Shown one piece after another: positions 7,779 to 15,124 of a stretch of 18,913 bases of DNA; position 1 is the stretch's first letter; each line of letters opens with the position of its first letter. The notes under the pieces were generated by a model that saw nothing but the letters and a program-made list of their open reading frames with translations, did no database searches and had not been told where the DNA came from. The stretch is from JAQVEB01 sp028698105. Its GTDB lineage: Bacteria > Bacteroidota > Bacteroidia > Bacteroidales > Dysgonomonadaceae. The DNA lies in contig CAXYYA010000054.1 in assembly GCA_964293155.1 (NCBI GenBank), forward strand, positions 1 to 18,913. Reading direction: 5' to 3'. The translations under genes and the position numbers were made by a program.

Positions 7779-8876
7779 ATGAAAAAGAATTTATTATCAG
7801 CGGTATTAATGGCAATTGCGATCGGTTTTTTTTCGTGCAATCAACCGCAAAAAGAGAATGCTAAGAGTGAACCGGCGGTGCGCGAAGTGTGGACTGCTGA
7901 ACAGGCTAACGCGTGGTATAACGGCCTTGATTGGTTGAGAGGAAGCGATTTTATCCCGAGTACGGCCATCAATCAACTGGAAATGTGGCAAGCTGAAACG
8001 TTTGATCCAGGAACCATTGATCGGGAGTTGGGGTATGCCGAAGGCATCGGGTTTAATTCCATGCGGGTTTATCTTCATCATCTGGCCTGGCAGATTGATA
8101 CTACAGGTTTCAAAAACAGGATGAAACAATACCTCGATATTGCCGATAAACACGGTATTTCAACACTCTTTGTATTTTTCGACGATTGTTGGAACCCAAC
8201 ATATCAGGCCGGCAAACAGCCGGAACCGAAACCGGGCATTCATAACTCGGGTTGGGTGCGTGATCCGGGCGATTCCATCCATATCAACCCGGATATGATC
8301 GGTTTATTGGAAAAATACGTGAAAGACATTCTCACTTCTTTCGGCAACGACAAACGGATCGTTTTATGGGATTTGTACAACGAACCCGGAAACTCGGGTT
8401 ATGGAAACAAAAGCATGCCGTTGCTCAAAAAAGTTTTCGAGTGGGGACGGGAGATAAATCCGTCACAACCATTATCCGCCGGCGTATGGAATTGGGATTT
8501 AAAAGAACTCTCGGATTATCAGATAAAAAATTCCGATGTGATAACCTATCATAATTACGGCGATTCCATCAACCACAAATGGTACATTGATACGTTGCGG
8601 TCGCTTTCGCAAAAACCGCTGATCTGTACCGAATATATGGCACGCACACGCAACAGCCTGTTTAAAGATATTTTACCGATACTGGAAAGAGAACATATCG
8701 GCGCTTACAACTGGGGATTGGTTTCGGGAAAAACAAACACCATTTACGCGTGGGACACGCCCATGCCCGACGGTGCCGAGCCGAAGCTTTGGTTCCATGA
8801 TATATTTAGAAAGGACGGCACACCGTATGATCAGGAAGAAGTGGATGTGATCAAGAAACTGACGGGGAAGCAATAA
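7779..8876 (+). CDS. Clan GH-A (GH5/GH2-like TIM barrel) hydrolase lipoprotein, substrate unknown
   Basis: A 365-residue lipoprotein (lipobox FFSC, Cys20) formed almost entirely by one TIM barrel. NEP at 201-203 (WDLYNEPGN) supplies the probable acid/base Glu202, and Glu285 in CTEYMAR is the probable nucleophile, the layout of retaining clan GH-A enzymes. Other barrel signatures: FNSMRVYLHHLAW near 92-104 and TLFVFFDDCWNP near 129-140. Relatives are often labelled 1,4-beta-xylanase or cellulase by loose similarity; I do not recognise a characterised family with certainty, and those labels should not be trusted. No carbohydrate-binding module is attached. It is 38 bases downstream of the GH43 gene and 51 bases upstream of the GH2 gene on the same strand, so it probably shares their substrate. 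Confidence 0.75.
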   Translation: MKKNLLSAVLMAIAIGFFSCNQPQKENAKSEPAVREVWTAEQANAWYNGLDWLRGSDFIPSTAINQLEMWQAETFDPGTIDRELGYAEGIGFNSMRVYLHHLAWQIDTTGFKNRMKQYLDIADKHGISTLFVFFDDCWNPTYQAGKQPEPKPGIHNSGWVRDPGDSIHINPDMIGLLEKYVKDILTSFGNDKRIVLWDLYNEPGNSGYGNKSMPLLKKVFEWGREINPSQPLSAGVWNWDLKELSDYQIKNSDVITYHNYGDSINHKWYIDTLRSLSQKPLICTEYMARTRNSLFKDILPILEREHIGAYNWGLVSGKTNTIYAWDTPMPDGAEPKLWFHDIFRKDGTPYDQEEVDVIKKLTGKQ

Positions 8877-8927
8877 AAACACCTTTTTACAATCAATTAT
8901 AACAAATCAAAATAAAAAATTATTCTT

Positions 8928-10745
8928 ATGAGAAAGCTCTTTTTAATCGCGATGGCGTTTTCGTTTTCTTTCCTCCTCGCTGCTCAATGGAAACCTGCAG
9001 GAGACCGGATCAAAACCAAGTGGGCATCGCAAATAGACGTCAAAAACGTATTGCCCGAATACCCGCGCCCGATTATGGAGCGCCCTGAATGGCAGAATCT
9101 TAACGGCTTATGGAACTATGCCATTTTGCCTGTCGGCAAGCAAACACCTACCAATTTCGATGGAAAAATACTTGTGCCGTTTGCTGTGGAATCAAGTTTA
9201 TCGGGCGTACAGAAGAGATTAGGCGGCGATAACGAACTCTGGTATCAACGCGAGTTTTCGATTCCGTCTAACTGGAAAAACAACAAGGTGTTGCTGCATT
9301 TCGGTGCGGTGGACTGGAAAGCCGATGTTTGGGTTAACGACATCAAAGTTGGACAACATACAGGTGGTTACACACCGTTTTCTTTCGATATTACGCCGGC
9401 GTTGAAAGGCGGAGCTAATAAATTGGTTGTGAAAGTGTGGGACGGAACCGATCAGGGTTTCCAGCCTCGTGGAAAACAAGTTAATCGTCCTCAGGGTATT
9501 TGGTACACTCCTGTTAGTGGAATCTGGCAAACGGTTTGGCTGGAACCTGTTCCCGAAAAGTACATCGAAAACGTGAGAATCGTTCCCGATATTGACGAGA
9601 ACATTATTACCGTTGAAGCGTGTACAAATCAATCAGCAGCTTCCGACAGGGTGGAAGTGAAAGTGATGGATGGTTCGCGCGTTGTTGCAACCGGCCAATC
9701 TATCAACAATCAGCCTGTTGAGGTATCTATGCCGGCGAATCCCAGATTGTGGTCGCCAAGCGATCCTTTCTTGTATAACCTGGAGGTAACCGTGTTCAAT
9801 GGATCCAAGCAGTTGGACAAAGTGAAAAGTTACACCGCGATGCGTAAATATTCCACCAAACGCGACGACAAAGGGATCGTTCGTTTACAACTGAATAACA
9901 AAGATTTATTTCAGTTTGGCCCCCTCGATCAAGGCTGGTGGCCCGACGGTCTTTATACTGCGCCCACCGACGAGGCATTGGCGTTCGATATACAAAAAAC
10001 CAAAGATTTCGGATTCAATATGATCCGTAAGCATGTGAAAGTGGAACCGGCTCGCTGGTATATGCATTGCGACCAGCTCGGAATGATTGTATGGCAAGAT
10101 ATGCCGAGCGGCGACAGAAGTCCTCAGTGGCAGAATAAAAAATATTTCGATGGGGTGGAACTTCTTCGTTCTCCGGAATCGGAGGCTAATTATCGCAAGG
10201 AATGGAAAGAAATTATGGATTATCTCTATTCTTATCCATCTATCGGAGTTTGGGTGCCCTTTAACGAAGCCTGGGGACAATTCAAAACCAAAGAAATTGC
10301 CGAATGGACGAAACAATATGATCCGTCGCGTCTCGTGAACCCGGCGAGTGGTGGTAATCATTATCCGGTTGGAGATATGCTCGATTTGCACAACTATCCG
10401 CAACCCGATATGTATCTCTACGATGGACAACGCCCCACTGTTTTAGGCGAATACGGTGGAATTGGATGGGCGGTGAAAGGCCATCTCTGGGAGCCCGACA
10501 GAAATTGGGGTTACGTGCAGTTCAACAGTTCGAAAGAAGTGACCGATGAGTACGTAAAATATGCCGAGCAGCTTAAACAACTCATTCGTCAGGGTTTTTC
10601 TGCCGCGGTTTACACGCAAACCACCGATGTGGAAGTTGAAGTAAACGGGTTGATGACATACGACAGGGAAGTTATCAAGTTGGATGAGGCCAGGGTAAGA
10701 AAAATTAATCAGGAAATATGTAATATGCTGAATGATGATAAATAA
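8928..10745 (+). CDS. GH2 family glycoside hydrolase (beta-galactosidase/beta-glucuronidase type), secreted
   Basis: A 605-residue enzyme with a signal peptide (about 1-20, ending LLAA) and no lipobox, so it is likely a soluble periplasmic protein, unlike its lipoprotein neighbours. Domain order is standard GH2: an N-terminal sugar-binding jelly roll (about 50-210, with WYQREFSIP and GGYTPFSFDIT), an immunoglobulin-like domain (about 215-305) and a TIM barrel (about 310-600). The acid/base is Glu447 in VPFNEAWGQF and the nucleophile Glu508 in VLGEYGG. It is much shorter than LacZ because the C-terminal domains of LacZ are absent, which is common for polysaccharide-locus GH2 proteins. Specificity could be beta-galactose, beta-glucuronate or alpha-L-arabinose-type; the sequence does not decide. 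Its last 14 bases overlap the GH105 gene, showing translational coupling. Confidence 0.87.
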   Translation: MRKLFLIAMAFSFSFLLAAQWKPAGDRIKTKWASQIDVKNVLPEYPRPIMERPEWQNLNGLWNYAILPVGKQTPTNFDGKILVPFAVESSLSGVQKRLGGDNELWYQREFSIPSNWKNNKVLLHFGAVDWKADVWVNDIKVGQHTGGYTPFSFDITPALKGGANKLVVKVWDGTDQGFQPRGKQVNRPQGIWYTPVSGIWQTVWLEPVPEKYIENVRIVPDIDENIITVEACTNQSAASDRVEVKVMDGSRVVATGQSINNQPVEVSMPANPRLWSPSDPFLYNLEVTVFNGSKQLDKVKSYTAMRKYSTKRDDKGIVRLQLNNKDLFQFGPLDQGWWPDGLYTAPTDEALAFDIQKTKDFGFNMIRKHVKVEPARWYMHCDQLGMIVWQDMPSGDRSPQWQNKKYFDGVELLRSPESEANYRKEWKEIMDYLYSYPSIGVWVPFNEAWGQFKTKEIAEWTKQYDPSRLVNPASGGNHYPVGDMLDLHNYPQPDMYLYDGQRPTVLGEYGGIGWAVKGHLWEPDRNWGYVQFNSSKEVTDEYVKYAEQLKQLIRQGFSAAVYTQTTDVEVEVNGLMTYDREVIKLDEARVRKINQEICNMLNDDK

Positions 10746-11847
10746 ATGTAAAGTTGGAGTTCTTCTCGCGTTCTCGATTCTGGCATTGAATACTTTTGCC
10801 CAATCTGCAGGAAACGACGTGTTTAGCGATAAATTCATTAAATACCAGTTGATAAAAGCAACCAATTGGCAGTTAAATCATCCCAAACACGATCCGAGGG
10901 ATTGGACGAACGGAGCTTTTTATGCCGGTGTTTACGCGGCCTGGGAAACCGTGAAGGCCGACGGTATTTACAAAGCGATGATGGATATGGGTAATTCGGT
11001 TGATTGGCAACCTTATAGACGGTGGTATCATGCCGATGATATCGCCATTTGTCAAACATACATAGATTTATATCGAAACGAAAAAAGACTTGAAATGCTG
11101 CAACCTACGATGGATACGGTACGACTTTTTGTTTCGAAGCCGTATCCGACATCTGGGAAGATAGACATTATCAAACTCTGGTGGTGCGATGCCTTGTTTA
11201 TGGCACCGCCGACATTGGTTAAACTCGGGATCACCATGAACGATGATGACCTGTTGAAAGCGAGTGATGAATATTTTAAAGAATGCTACGATTTGTTGTA
11301 CGACAAAGAAGAACATCTTTTTGCGCGAGATTTGAATTACGTGATAAAACCCGACGGATCGGGAAGGCGAGAAGCCAACGGTGAGAAAATATTCTGGTCC
11401 CGGGGCAACGGCTGGGTAATGGGCGGGCTGGTGAGGGTGTTGAAAGAACTTCCCCGAAACTACGAGAACAGGTTGTTCTACGAACAATTATTCAAAGAGA
11501 TGGCCACGAGAGTTACCGGGTTACAACAGGAGGACGGATTATGGCGAGCCAGTTTACTCGACCCTGCTTCGTACCCCGGCGGAGAGGTTAGCGGCTCCGG
11601 GTTTTTCTGTTACGCATTGGCTTGGGGCATCAACAACCGGTTATTGGATCGGGAAACGTGCCTTCCGGTTGTACAAAAAGCCTGGGCAGCATTGAACAAC
11701 TGCGTGAACGAAGATGGTAGGGTCGGTTGGGTTCAACCCATCGGAGCCGATCCCCGGAAGAATTTCAATGCCGACAGTTGGGAAGTTTATGGAACCGGCG
11801 CTTTTCTGCTTGCCGGAAGTGAAGTAATTAAATTGAAAAATAAATAA
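10732..11847 (+). CDS. GH105 family unsaturated (rhamno)galacturonyl hydrolase
   Basis: A 371-residue secreted (alpha/alpha)6-barrel enzyme; signal peptide about 1-23 (NTFAQ). GH105 hydrolases remove the 4,5-unsaturated uronic acid that polysaccharide lyases leave at the non-reducing end of pectin or arabinogalactan fragments. The catalytic Asp is in the family motif WWCDALFMAPP (Asp153), with the second conserved acid in YHADDIAICQTY (Asp102/103) and the barrel signature FWSRGNGWVMGG. Overall length is that of YteR/YesR (about 370). The start is one of two adjacent ATGs (10732 or 10735) lying inside the end of the GH2 gene, and its stop overlaps the next ATG by one base (TAATG), so GH2, GH105 and the second GH43 are a tightly coupled set. 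A lyase that would make its substrate is not present in the window. Confidence 0.9.
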   Translation: MMINKCKVGVLLAFSILALNTFAQSAGNDVFSDKFIKYQLIKATNWQLNHPKHDPRDWTNGAFYAGVYAAWETVKADGIYKAMMDMGNSVDWQPYRRWYHADDIAICQTYIDLYRNEKRLEMLQPTMDTVRLFVSKPYPTSGKIDIIKLWWCDALFMAPPTLVKLGITMNDDDLLKASDEYFKECYDLLYDKEEHLFARDLNYVIKPDGSGRREANGEKIFWSRGNGWVMGGLVRVLKELPRNYENRLFYEQLFKEMATRVTGLQQEDGLWRASLLDPASYPGGEVSGSGFFCYALAWGINNRLLDRETCLPVVQKAWAALNNCVNEDGRVGWVQPIGADPRKNFNADSWEVYGTGAFLLAGSEVIKLKNK

Positions 11848-12848
11848 TGAGTAAGATATTCAGAATATTGTGTGTCCCTGGGATTTTAATTTTGTTGTCT
11901 TGCGGTTCAAAGAACGGATTAGAACAAAATTTACCAACGGGTGTTTATCACAATCCGGTAGTCAACTACAGCCTTCCCGATCCAACGGTTATCAAGGCCA
12001 ACGACGGTTATTTCTATCTTTACGCCACGGAAGACATCCGCAATACACCCATTCATCGTTCCAAAGATCTGGTGAACTGGGAACTTGTCGGAACGGCGTT
12101 TACAGATGCAACACGGCCAACATTTGAGCCGAAAGGCGGTTTATGGGCGCCGGATATCAATTACATTAACGGGAAATACGTGCTGTATTATTCCATGTCG
12201 GTGTGGGGTGGGGAATGGACGTGCGGAATTGGCGTTGCTACATCCGATAAACCCGAAGGCCCGTTTACCGATCACGGAAAACTTTTCAGAAGTAATGAGA
12301 TCGGGGTTCAAAACTCCATTGATCAGTTTTACATCGAGGAAAAAGGCAAAAAATACTTGTTTTGGGGTAGTTTTCGTGGAATTTACGCCATAGGACTGTC
12401 CGACGACGGTTTGTCGCTGAAACCCGGAGCCGAAAAACAGCAAATTGCCGGTACGGCTTATGAAGGTACGTACATTCACAAACGCAACGGCTATTATTAC
12501 CTGTTTGCCTCCACGGGAACGTGTTGCGAGGGCCTGAAAAGCACATATACCACGGTGGTTGGGCGTTCCGATAATTTATTCGGGCCGTATCTCGATAAAC
12601 AAGGCCGGTCCATGATGGATAATCGTCACGAAATTCTGATTCAAAAGAATGCAAAATTTGTCGGAACCGGGCATAATTCCGAAATTGTGCAAGATAGCAA
12701 AGGTAAGGATTGGATGTTCTATCATGCCGTATCGGTGGATAACCCAAAAGGGCGTGTGCTGATGCTCGACCAAATCAGATGGGAAAACGATTGGCCTTAC
12801 GTTACAGGCGGAACGCCGTCGTTGGAGGCCGATAAACCGGTATTTTAG
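11847..12848 (+). CDS. GH43 family hydrolase lipoprotein, arabinanase-like
   Basis: A 333-residue five-bladed propeller lipoprotein (lipobox LLSC, Cys19). Active-site acids: Asp45 in LPDPTV, Asp159 in NSIDQFY and Glu206 in AYEGTYIHKRNGYYYLF. The paired cysteines in FASTGTCCEGLKSTY and the histidine in GTGHNSEIV resemble the arabinan endo-1,5-alpha-L-arabinosidase branch of GH43, so an arabinan- or arabino-oligosaccharide-cleaving role is the best guess; the subfamily is not certain. It differs clearly from the other GH43 protein in this block, so the pair is not a recent duplication. The start codon overlaps the GH105 stop by one base, implying coupled translation. Confidence 0.86.
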   Translation: MSKIFRILCVPGILILLSCGSKNGLEQNLPTGVYHNPVVNYSLPDPTVIKANDGYFYLYATEDIRNTPIHRSKDLVNWELVGTAFTDATRPTFEPKGGLWAPDINYINGKYVLYYSMSVWGGEWTCGIGVATSDKPEGPFTDHGKLFRSNEIGVQNSIDQFYIEEKGKKYLFWGSFRGIYAIGLSDDGLSLKPGAEKQQIAGTAYEGTYIHKRNGYYYLFASTGTCCEGLKSTYTTVVGRSDNLFGPYLDKQGRSMMDNRHEILIQKNAKFVGTGHNSEIVQDSKGKDWMFYHAVSVDNPKGRVLMLDQIRWENDWPYVTGGTPSLEADKPVF

Positions 12849-12879
12849 CGGAAAAAGCAATTTATCGAATTATATTTTC

Positions 12880-12901
12880 TACTTTTGTACCAATACAAGT
12901 A
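12880..12901 (+). promoter_or_regulatory. Internal promoter -7 box inside an inverted repeat, upstream of galM
   Basis: TACTTTTG at 12880-12887 matches TAnnTTTG; a good -33 TTTG is not seen at the usual spacing. The box forms the left arm of an imperfect inverted repeat: TACTT plus GTA on the left (12880-12889, with two extra T) against TAC plus AAGTA on the right (12894-12901). It lies about 40 bases ahead of the galM ATG, in the longest gap of the hydrolase block (89 bases). This suggests galM can be transcribed separately, perhaps under control of a repressor. Confidence 0.45.
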
Positions 12902-12937
12902 TTTTCGGATTCGTTTAAACTATTTAAAATAAAAAAG

Positions 12938-14083
12938 ATGAAAGCAAACAAATTAATCTGGCTAATAGCAATATTGGCAGTTGTGTCGTGTACTAACAAA
13001 CAAAAAACGGCTCCCGAAGAAGCTGCCACGCTTTCGGGACTGAAACGAAGTAACTTTCAATCGGTAGTGAACGGCGATTCAACCGATTTGTATGTATTGA
13101 AAAATGCCAACGGCATGGAAGTAACCGTTACCAATTACGGCGGACGCATTGTATCGGTAATGGTGCCCGATAAAAACGGAACTATGCAGGATGTTGTGCT
13201 CGGTTTCGATTCTATTCAGGGATATACTTCGGTTGACAATAACCTTGGAGCGACTATCGGACGTTACGGTAACCGTATCGCTAACGGAAAAATTAAGGTT
13301 GAAGGCGTTGAATATCAACTGCCGCAAAACAATTACGGACACACGCTGCACGGCGGCCCCAACGGGTTTGATAAGCAGGTTTTTAAAGCCGTCCAACCGG
13401 ATAGTCAAACGGTGGTTTTAACGTATTTGTCAAAAGACGGCGAAGCCGGATTCCCGGGTAATCTGAATGTGAAAGTTACCATGAATCTGACAAACGACGA
13501 TGCCATTGATATTAAATATGAAGCTGAAACCGATAAGGAAACGGTTGTAAACCTCACGAATCACTCATATTTCAACCTAAGCGGCAATCCAAACAACACC
13601 ATTCTGGACGAATTGCTGACGATAAATGCCGATACCTATACTCCTGTGGACAGCACGTTTATGACTACCGGAAAAATTGATAAGGTAGAAGGCACGCCTA
13701 TGGATTTCAGAACGGCTACGCCGATCGGCGAACGCATTGAAGCCGATTTCGATCAATTGAAAAACGGAAAAGGTTACGATCACAACTGGGTGTTGAACAC
13801 CAAAGGCGATATTTCGCAGGTAGCGGCCACGGTTTATTCACCCGAAACGGGTATCCAATTAGATGTTTATACTTCGGAACCGGGCTTGCAGGTTTACGTG
13901 GGCAATTTCCTCGATGGAACCATGACGGGCAAAAAAGGCATCGTTTACAACAAACGCACGGCCATTTGTCTGGAATCGCAAAAATATCCCGATTCGCCCA
14001 ACAAACCCGATTGGCCTCAACCATACCTAAAACCGGGCGAAAAATATACCAGCGAGTGTATTTACAAGTTTTCGGTAAAATAA
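12938..14083 (+). CDS. galM: Aldose 1-epimerase (galactose mutarotase), exported lipoprotein form
   Basis: A 381-residue galactose mutarotase-fold protein that interconverts alpha and beta anomers of free sugars. Conserved residues: Asn-Arg in GRYGNRIANG (about 109-117), His138 in HTLHGG, the catalytic acid His209 in NLTNHSYFNL and the catalytic base Glu346 in CLESQKYPDSPN. The N-terminus differs from cytosolic GalM: MKANKLIWLI... ends in VVSC with Cys18, a clear lipoprotein leader. Mutarotation outside the cytoplasm would prepare monosaccharides freed by the retaining and inverting hydrolases upstream for uptake. It ends three bases before the small membrane-protein gene. The main activity may be on galactose, glucose, arabinose or others. 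Confidence 0.93.
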   Translation: MKANKLIWLIAILAVVSCTNKQKTAPEEAATLSGLKRSNFQSVVNGDSTDLYVLKNANGMEVTVTNYGGRIVSVMVPDKNGTMQDVVLGFDSIQGYTSVDNNLGATIGRYGNRIANGKIKVEGVEYQLPQNNYGHTLHGGPNGFDKQVFKAVQPDSQTVVLTYLSKDGEAGFPGNLNVKVTMNLTNDDAIDIKYEAETDKETVVNLTNHSYFNLSGNPNNTILDELLTINADTYTPVDSTFMTTGKIDKVEGTPMDFRTATPIGERIEADFDQLKNGKGYDHNWVLNTKGDISQVAATVYSPETGIQLDVYTSEPGLQVYVGNFLDGTMTGKKGIVYNKRTAICLESQKYPDSPNKPDWPQPYLKPGEKYTSECIYKFSVK

Positions 14084-14086
14084 AAT

Positions 14087-14473
14087 ATGGAAAGCATGTT
14101 CCTGCACGAACCTTGGATCATTCCGGTGATCATTGTGCTTGCCTTGTTTGATGCGGTAATGAAAGCGATTGCCATGTGGCGGTCGGCCAGGAATAATCAT
14201 ATGGTCTGGTTTGTATGCATTGCGGTTTTCAATACCATCGGTATTCTGCCGATCGTGTATTTGGTGCTGGATAAAAACAATGCATTCCGAAAACCGGAGC
14301 GGTTGCCCGAACAAATTACAAGAAAAAGGAGAACTTCACCGGTTCTCCTTTTTGTTGTTTTTTTCGTAATACTTGCACCAATCTTTCAGCCCACAAATCT
14401 CGCATTTCGGTTTACGGGCGACACACACATAACGCCCGTGCAAAATCAACCAGTGATGTGCGTTTGCAAGTAA
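14087..14473 (+). CDS. Small DUF5652-like membrane protein, reading frame runs past its terminator
   Basis: The first 65 residues form a compact two-helix membrane protein (hydrophobic at about 9-27 and 40-62, with NNHMVWF between) resembling the DUF5652 family, whose members usually end near there. This copy has no stop codon at the expected place. The frame continues through the terminator hairpin (14323-14353) and then antisense to nth until 14473, giving 128 residues, of which the last 50 or so have no family look. Transcripts stopped at the terminator (about 14360) would lack a stop codon. The normal stop may have been lost by mutation, or a base may be wrong in the assembly. Function unknown. 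It follows galM by three bases and is probably co-transcribed with it. Confidence is for a real gene at this start, not for its C-terminus. Confidence 0.6.
   Translation: MESMFLHEPWIIPVIIVLALFDAVMKAIAMWRSARNNHMVWFVCIAVFNTIGILPIVYLVLDKNNAFRKPERLPEQITRKRRTSPVLLFVVFFVILAPIFQPTNLAFRFTGDTHITPVQNQPVMCVCK
14323..14364. terminator. Bidirectional intrinsic terminator between the hydrolase block and nth
   Basis: A 12-base-pair stem joins AAAAAGGAGAAC (14323-14334) to GTTCTCCTTTTT (14342-14353) with a seven-base loop. On the plus strand it is followed by GTTG and then seven T (14358-14364). On the minus strand the stem itself ends in a T-run, so it can stop nth transcripts too. The nth stop codon (14336-14338) lies in the loop and its last sense codons form one arm, so coding sequence doubles as terminator. 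Confidence 0.85.
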
Positions 14474-14989
14474 TTTTTTAGGAATATTTTTAACCAGTTC
14501 TTTTTCGGTATCCTTCGGATTTTTGGAGTTGTCGGTCAGCCCAATGCGATTAGAGACACGAAAAACATGCGTGTCCACCGGCATGGCCGGTGTATCGAAA
14601 GCTACGGCCAGCATCACGTTGGCCGTTTTTCTCCCGACTCCCGGAACGGTCAGAAGCGAATCAATATCGGATGGCACTTTACCGTTGAAATCCGCAACAA
14701 GCTTTTGGGCCATCTTTACCAGATTTTTCGCTTTATTGTTCGGGTATGAACACGATTTAATGTATTCGTACACCTCATCGGGAGACGATGCCGCCATCAC
14801 CTCCGGTGTAGGGAAAGCCTCGAAAACTTTCGGCGAAATCATGTTTACCCGTTTATCGGTGCATTGTGCCGAAAGAATAACCGCGATCAGCAGTTGATAC
14901 GGATTTTTATAATCCAACTCCGTTTCTGCCGATTCGGCATTGGCTTGGAACCAGCCGATCACGTTTTTGTAACGCTCTTTTTTGGTCAT
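14336..14989 (-). CDS. nth: Endonuclease III, DNA glycosylase/AP lyase
   Basis: A 217-residue base-excision repair enzyme that removes oxidised pyrimidines and nicks at the abasic site. The helix-hairpin-helix LLTVPGVGRKTANVML carries the catalytic lysine (Lys121), and the catalytic Asp139 is in PVDTHVFRVSNR. The four cysteines of the [4Fe-4S] cluster are present with the standard C-x6-C-x2-C-x5-C spacing (Cys189, 196, 199, 205). LSAQCTDKRVN near residue 39 is a further family signature. Length matches E. coli Nth (211). The start is the ATG at 14989 (MTKKERY). It is convergent with the small membrane-protein gene and ends inside the shared terminator. Upstream lies the repeat-rich spacer and the TA module; no TAnnTTTG box of its own was picked out with confidence. 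Confidence 0.95.
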   Translation of the reverse strand: MTKKERYKNVIGWFQANAESAETELDYKNPYQLLIAVILSAQCTDKRVNMISPKVFEAFPTPEVMAASSPDEVYEYIKSCSYPNNKAKNLVKMAQKLVADFNGKVPSDIDSLLTVPGVGRKTANVMLAVAFDTPAMPVDTHVFRVSNRIGLTDNSKNPKDTEKELVKNIPKKLLANAHHWLILHGRYVCVARKPKCEICGLKDWCKYYEKNNKKENR

Positions 14990-15001
14990 ATTTTGCTTCG
15001 C

Positions 15002-15099
15002 GTTATTCGATAGTTATTCGCTCTGCGTTATTCAGCTTCGCTGTACACAACCAATTACTATTGAATAACAATTGAATAACAATTGAATAACAATTGAAT
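15002..15099. repeat. Cluster of GTTATTC / GAATAAC repeats, including an 11-bp tandem array
   Basis: GTTATTC occurs at 15002-15008, 15013-15019 and 15027-15033. Its reverse complement GAATAAC occurs at 15063-15069, 15074-15080 and 15085-15091, the latter three inside 3.6 tandem copies of ATTGAATAACA (15060-15099). The two groups face each other, so they can form alternative hairpins, or they may be binding sites with 11-base (one helical turn) phasing. They lie directly upstream of nth and directly beside the left direct repeat that brackets the TA module. Confidence 0.8.
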
Positions 15100-15102
15100 T
15101 TC

Positions 15103-15124
15103 ATCTCATTATTTCATCCGATAG
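15103..15124. repeat. Left copy of 22-bp direct repeat bracketing the TA module
   Basis: Bases 15103-15124 (ATCTCATT...CCGATAG) match 15838-15859 at 21 of 22 positions, the one difference being T versus A at 15110/15845. Read on the minus strand this copy spells the codons for LSDEIMR and a TGA stop, that is, the last seven residues of the M81 gene that lies 735 bases away. It appears to be a duplicated gene 3' end. Confidence 0.85.

Noticed and set aside
2101..14083. SusC/SusD pair or hybrid two-component regulator in the hydrolase block
   Set aside because: None of the products has TonB-dependent receptor, SusD-type or histidine-kinase features; all are enzymes or the glutaminase-like protein.
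15060..15099. Possible CRISPR array
   Set aside because: The units are 11 bases in direct tandem with no spacers and no cas genes nearby.
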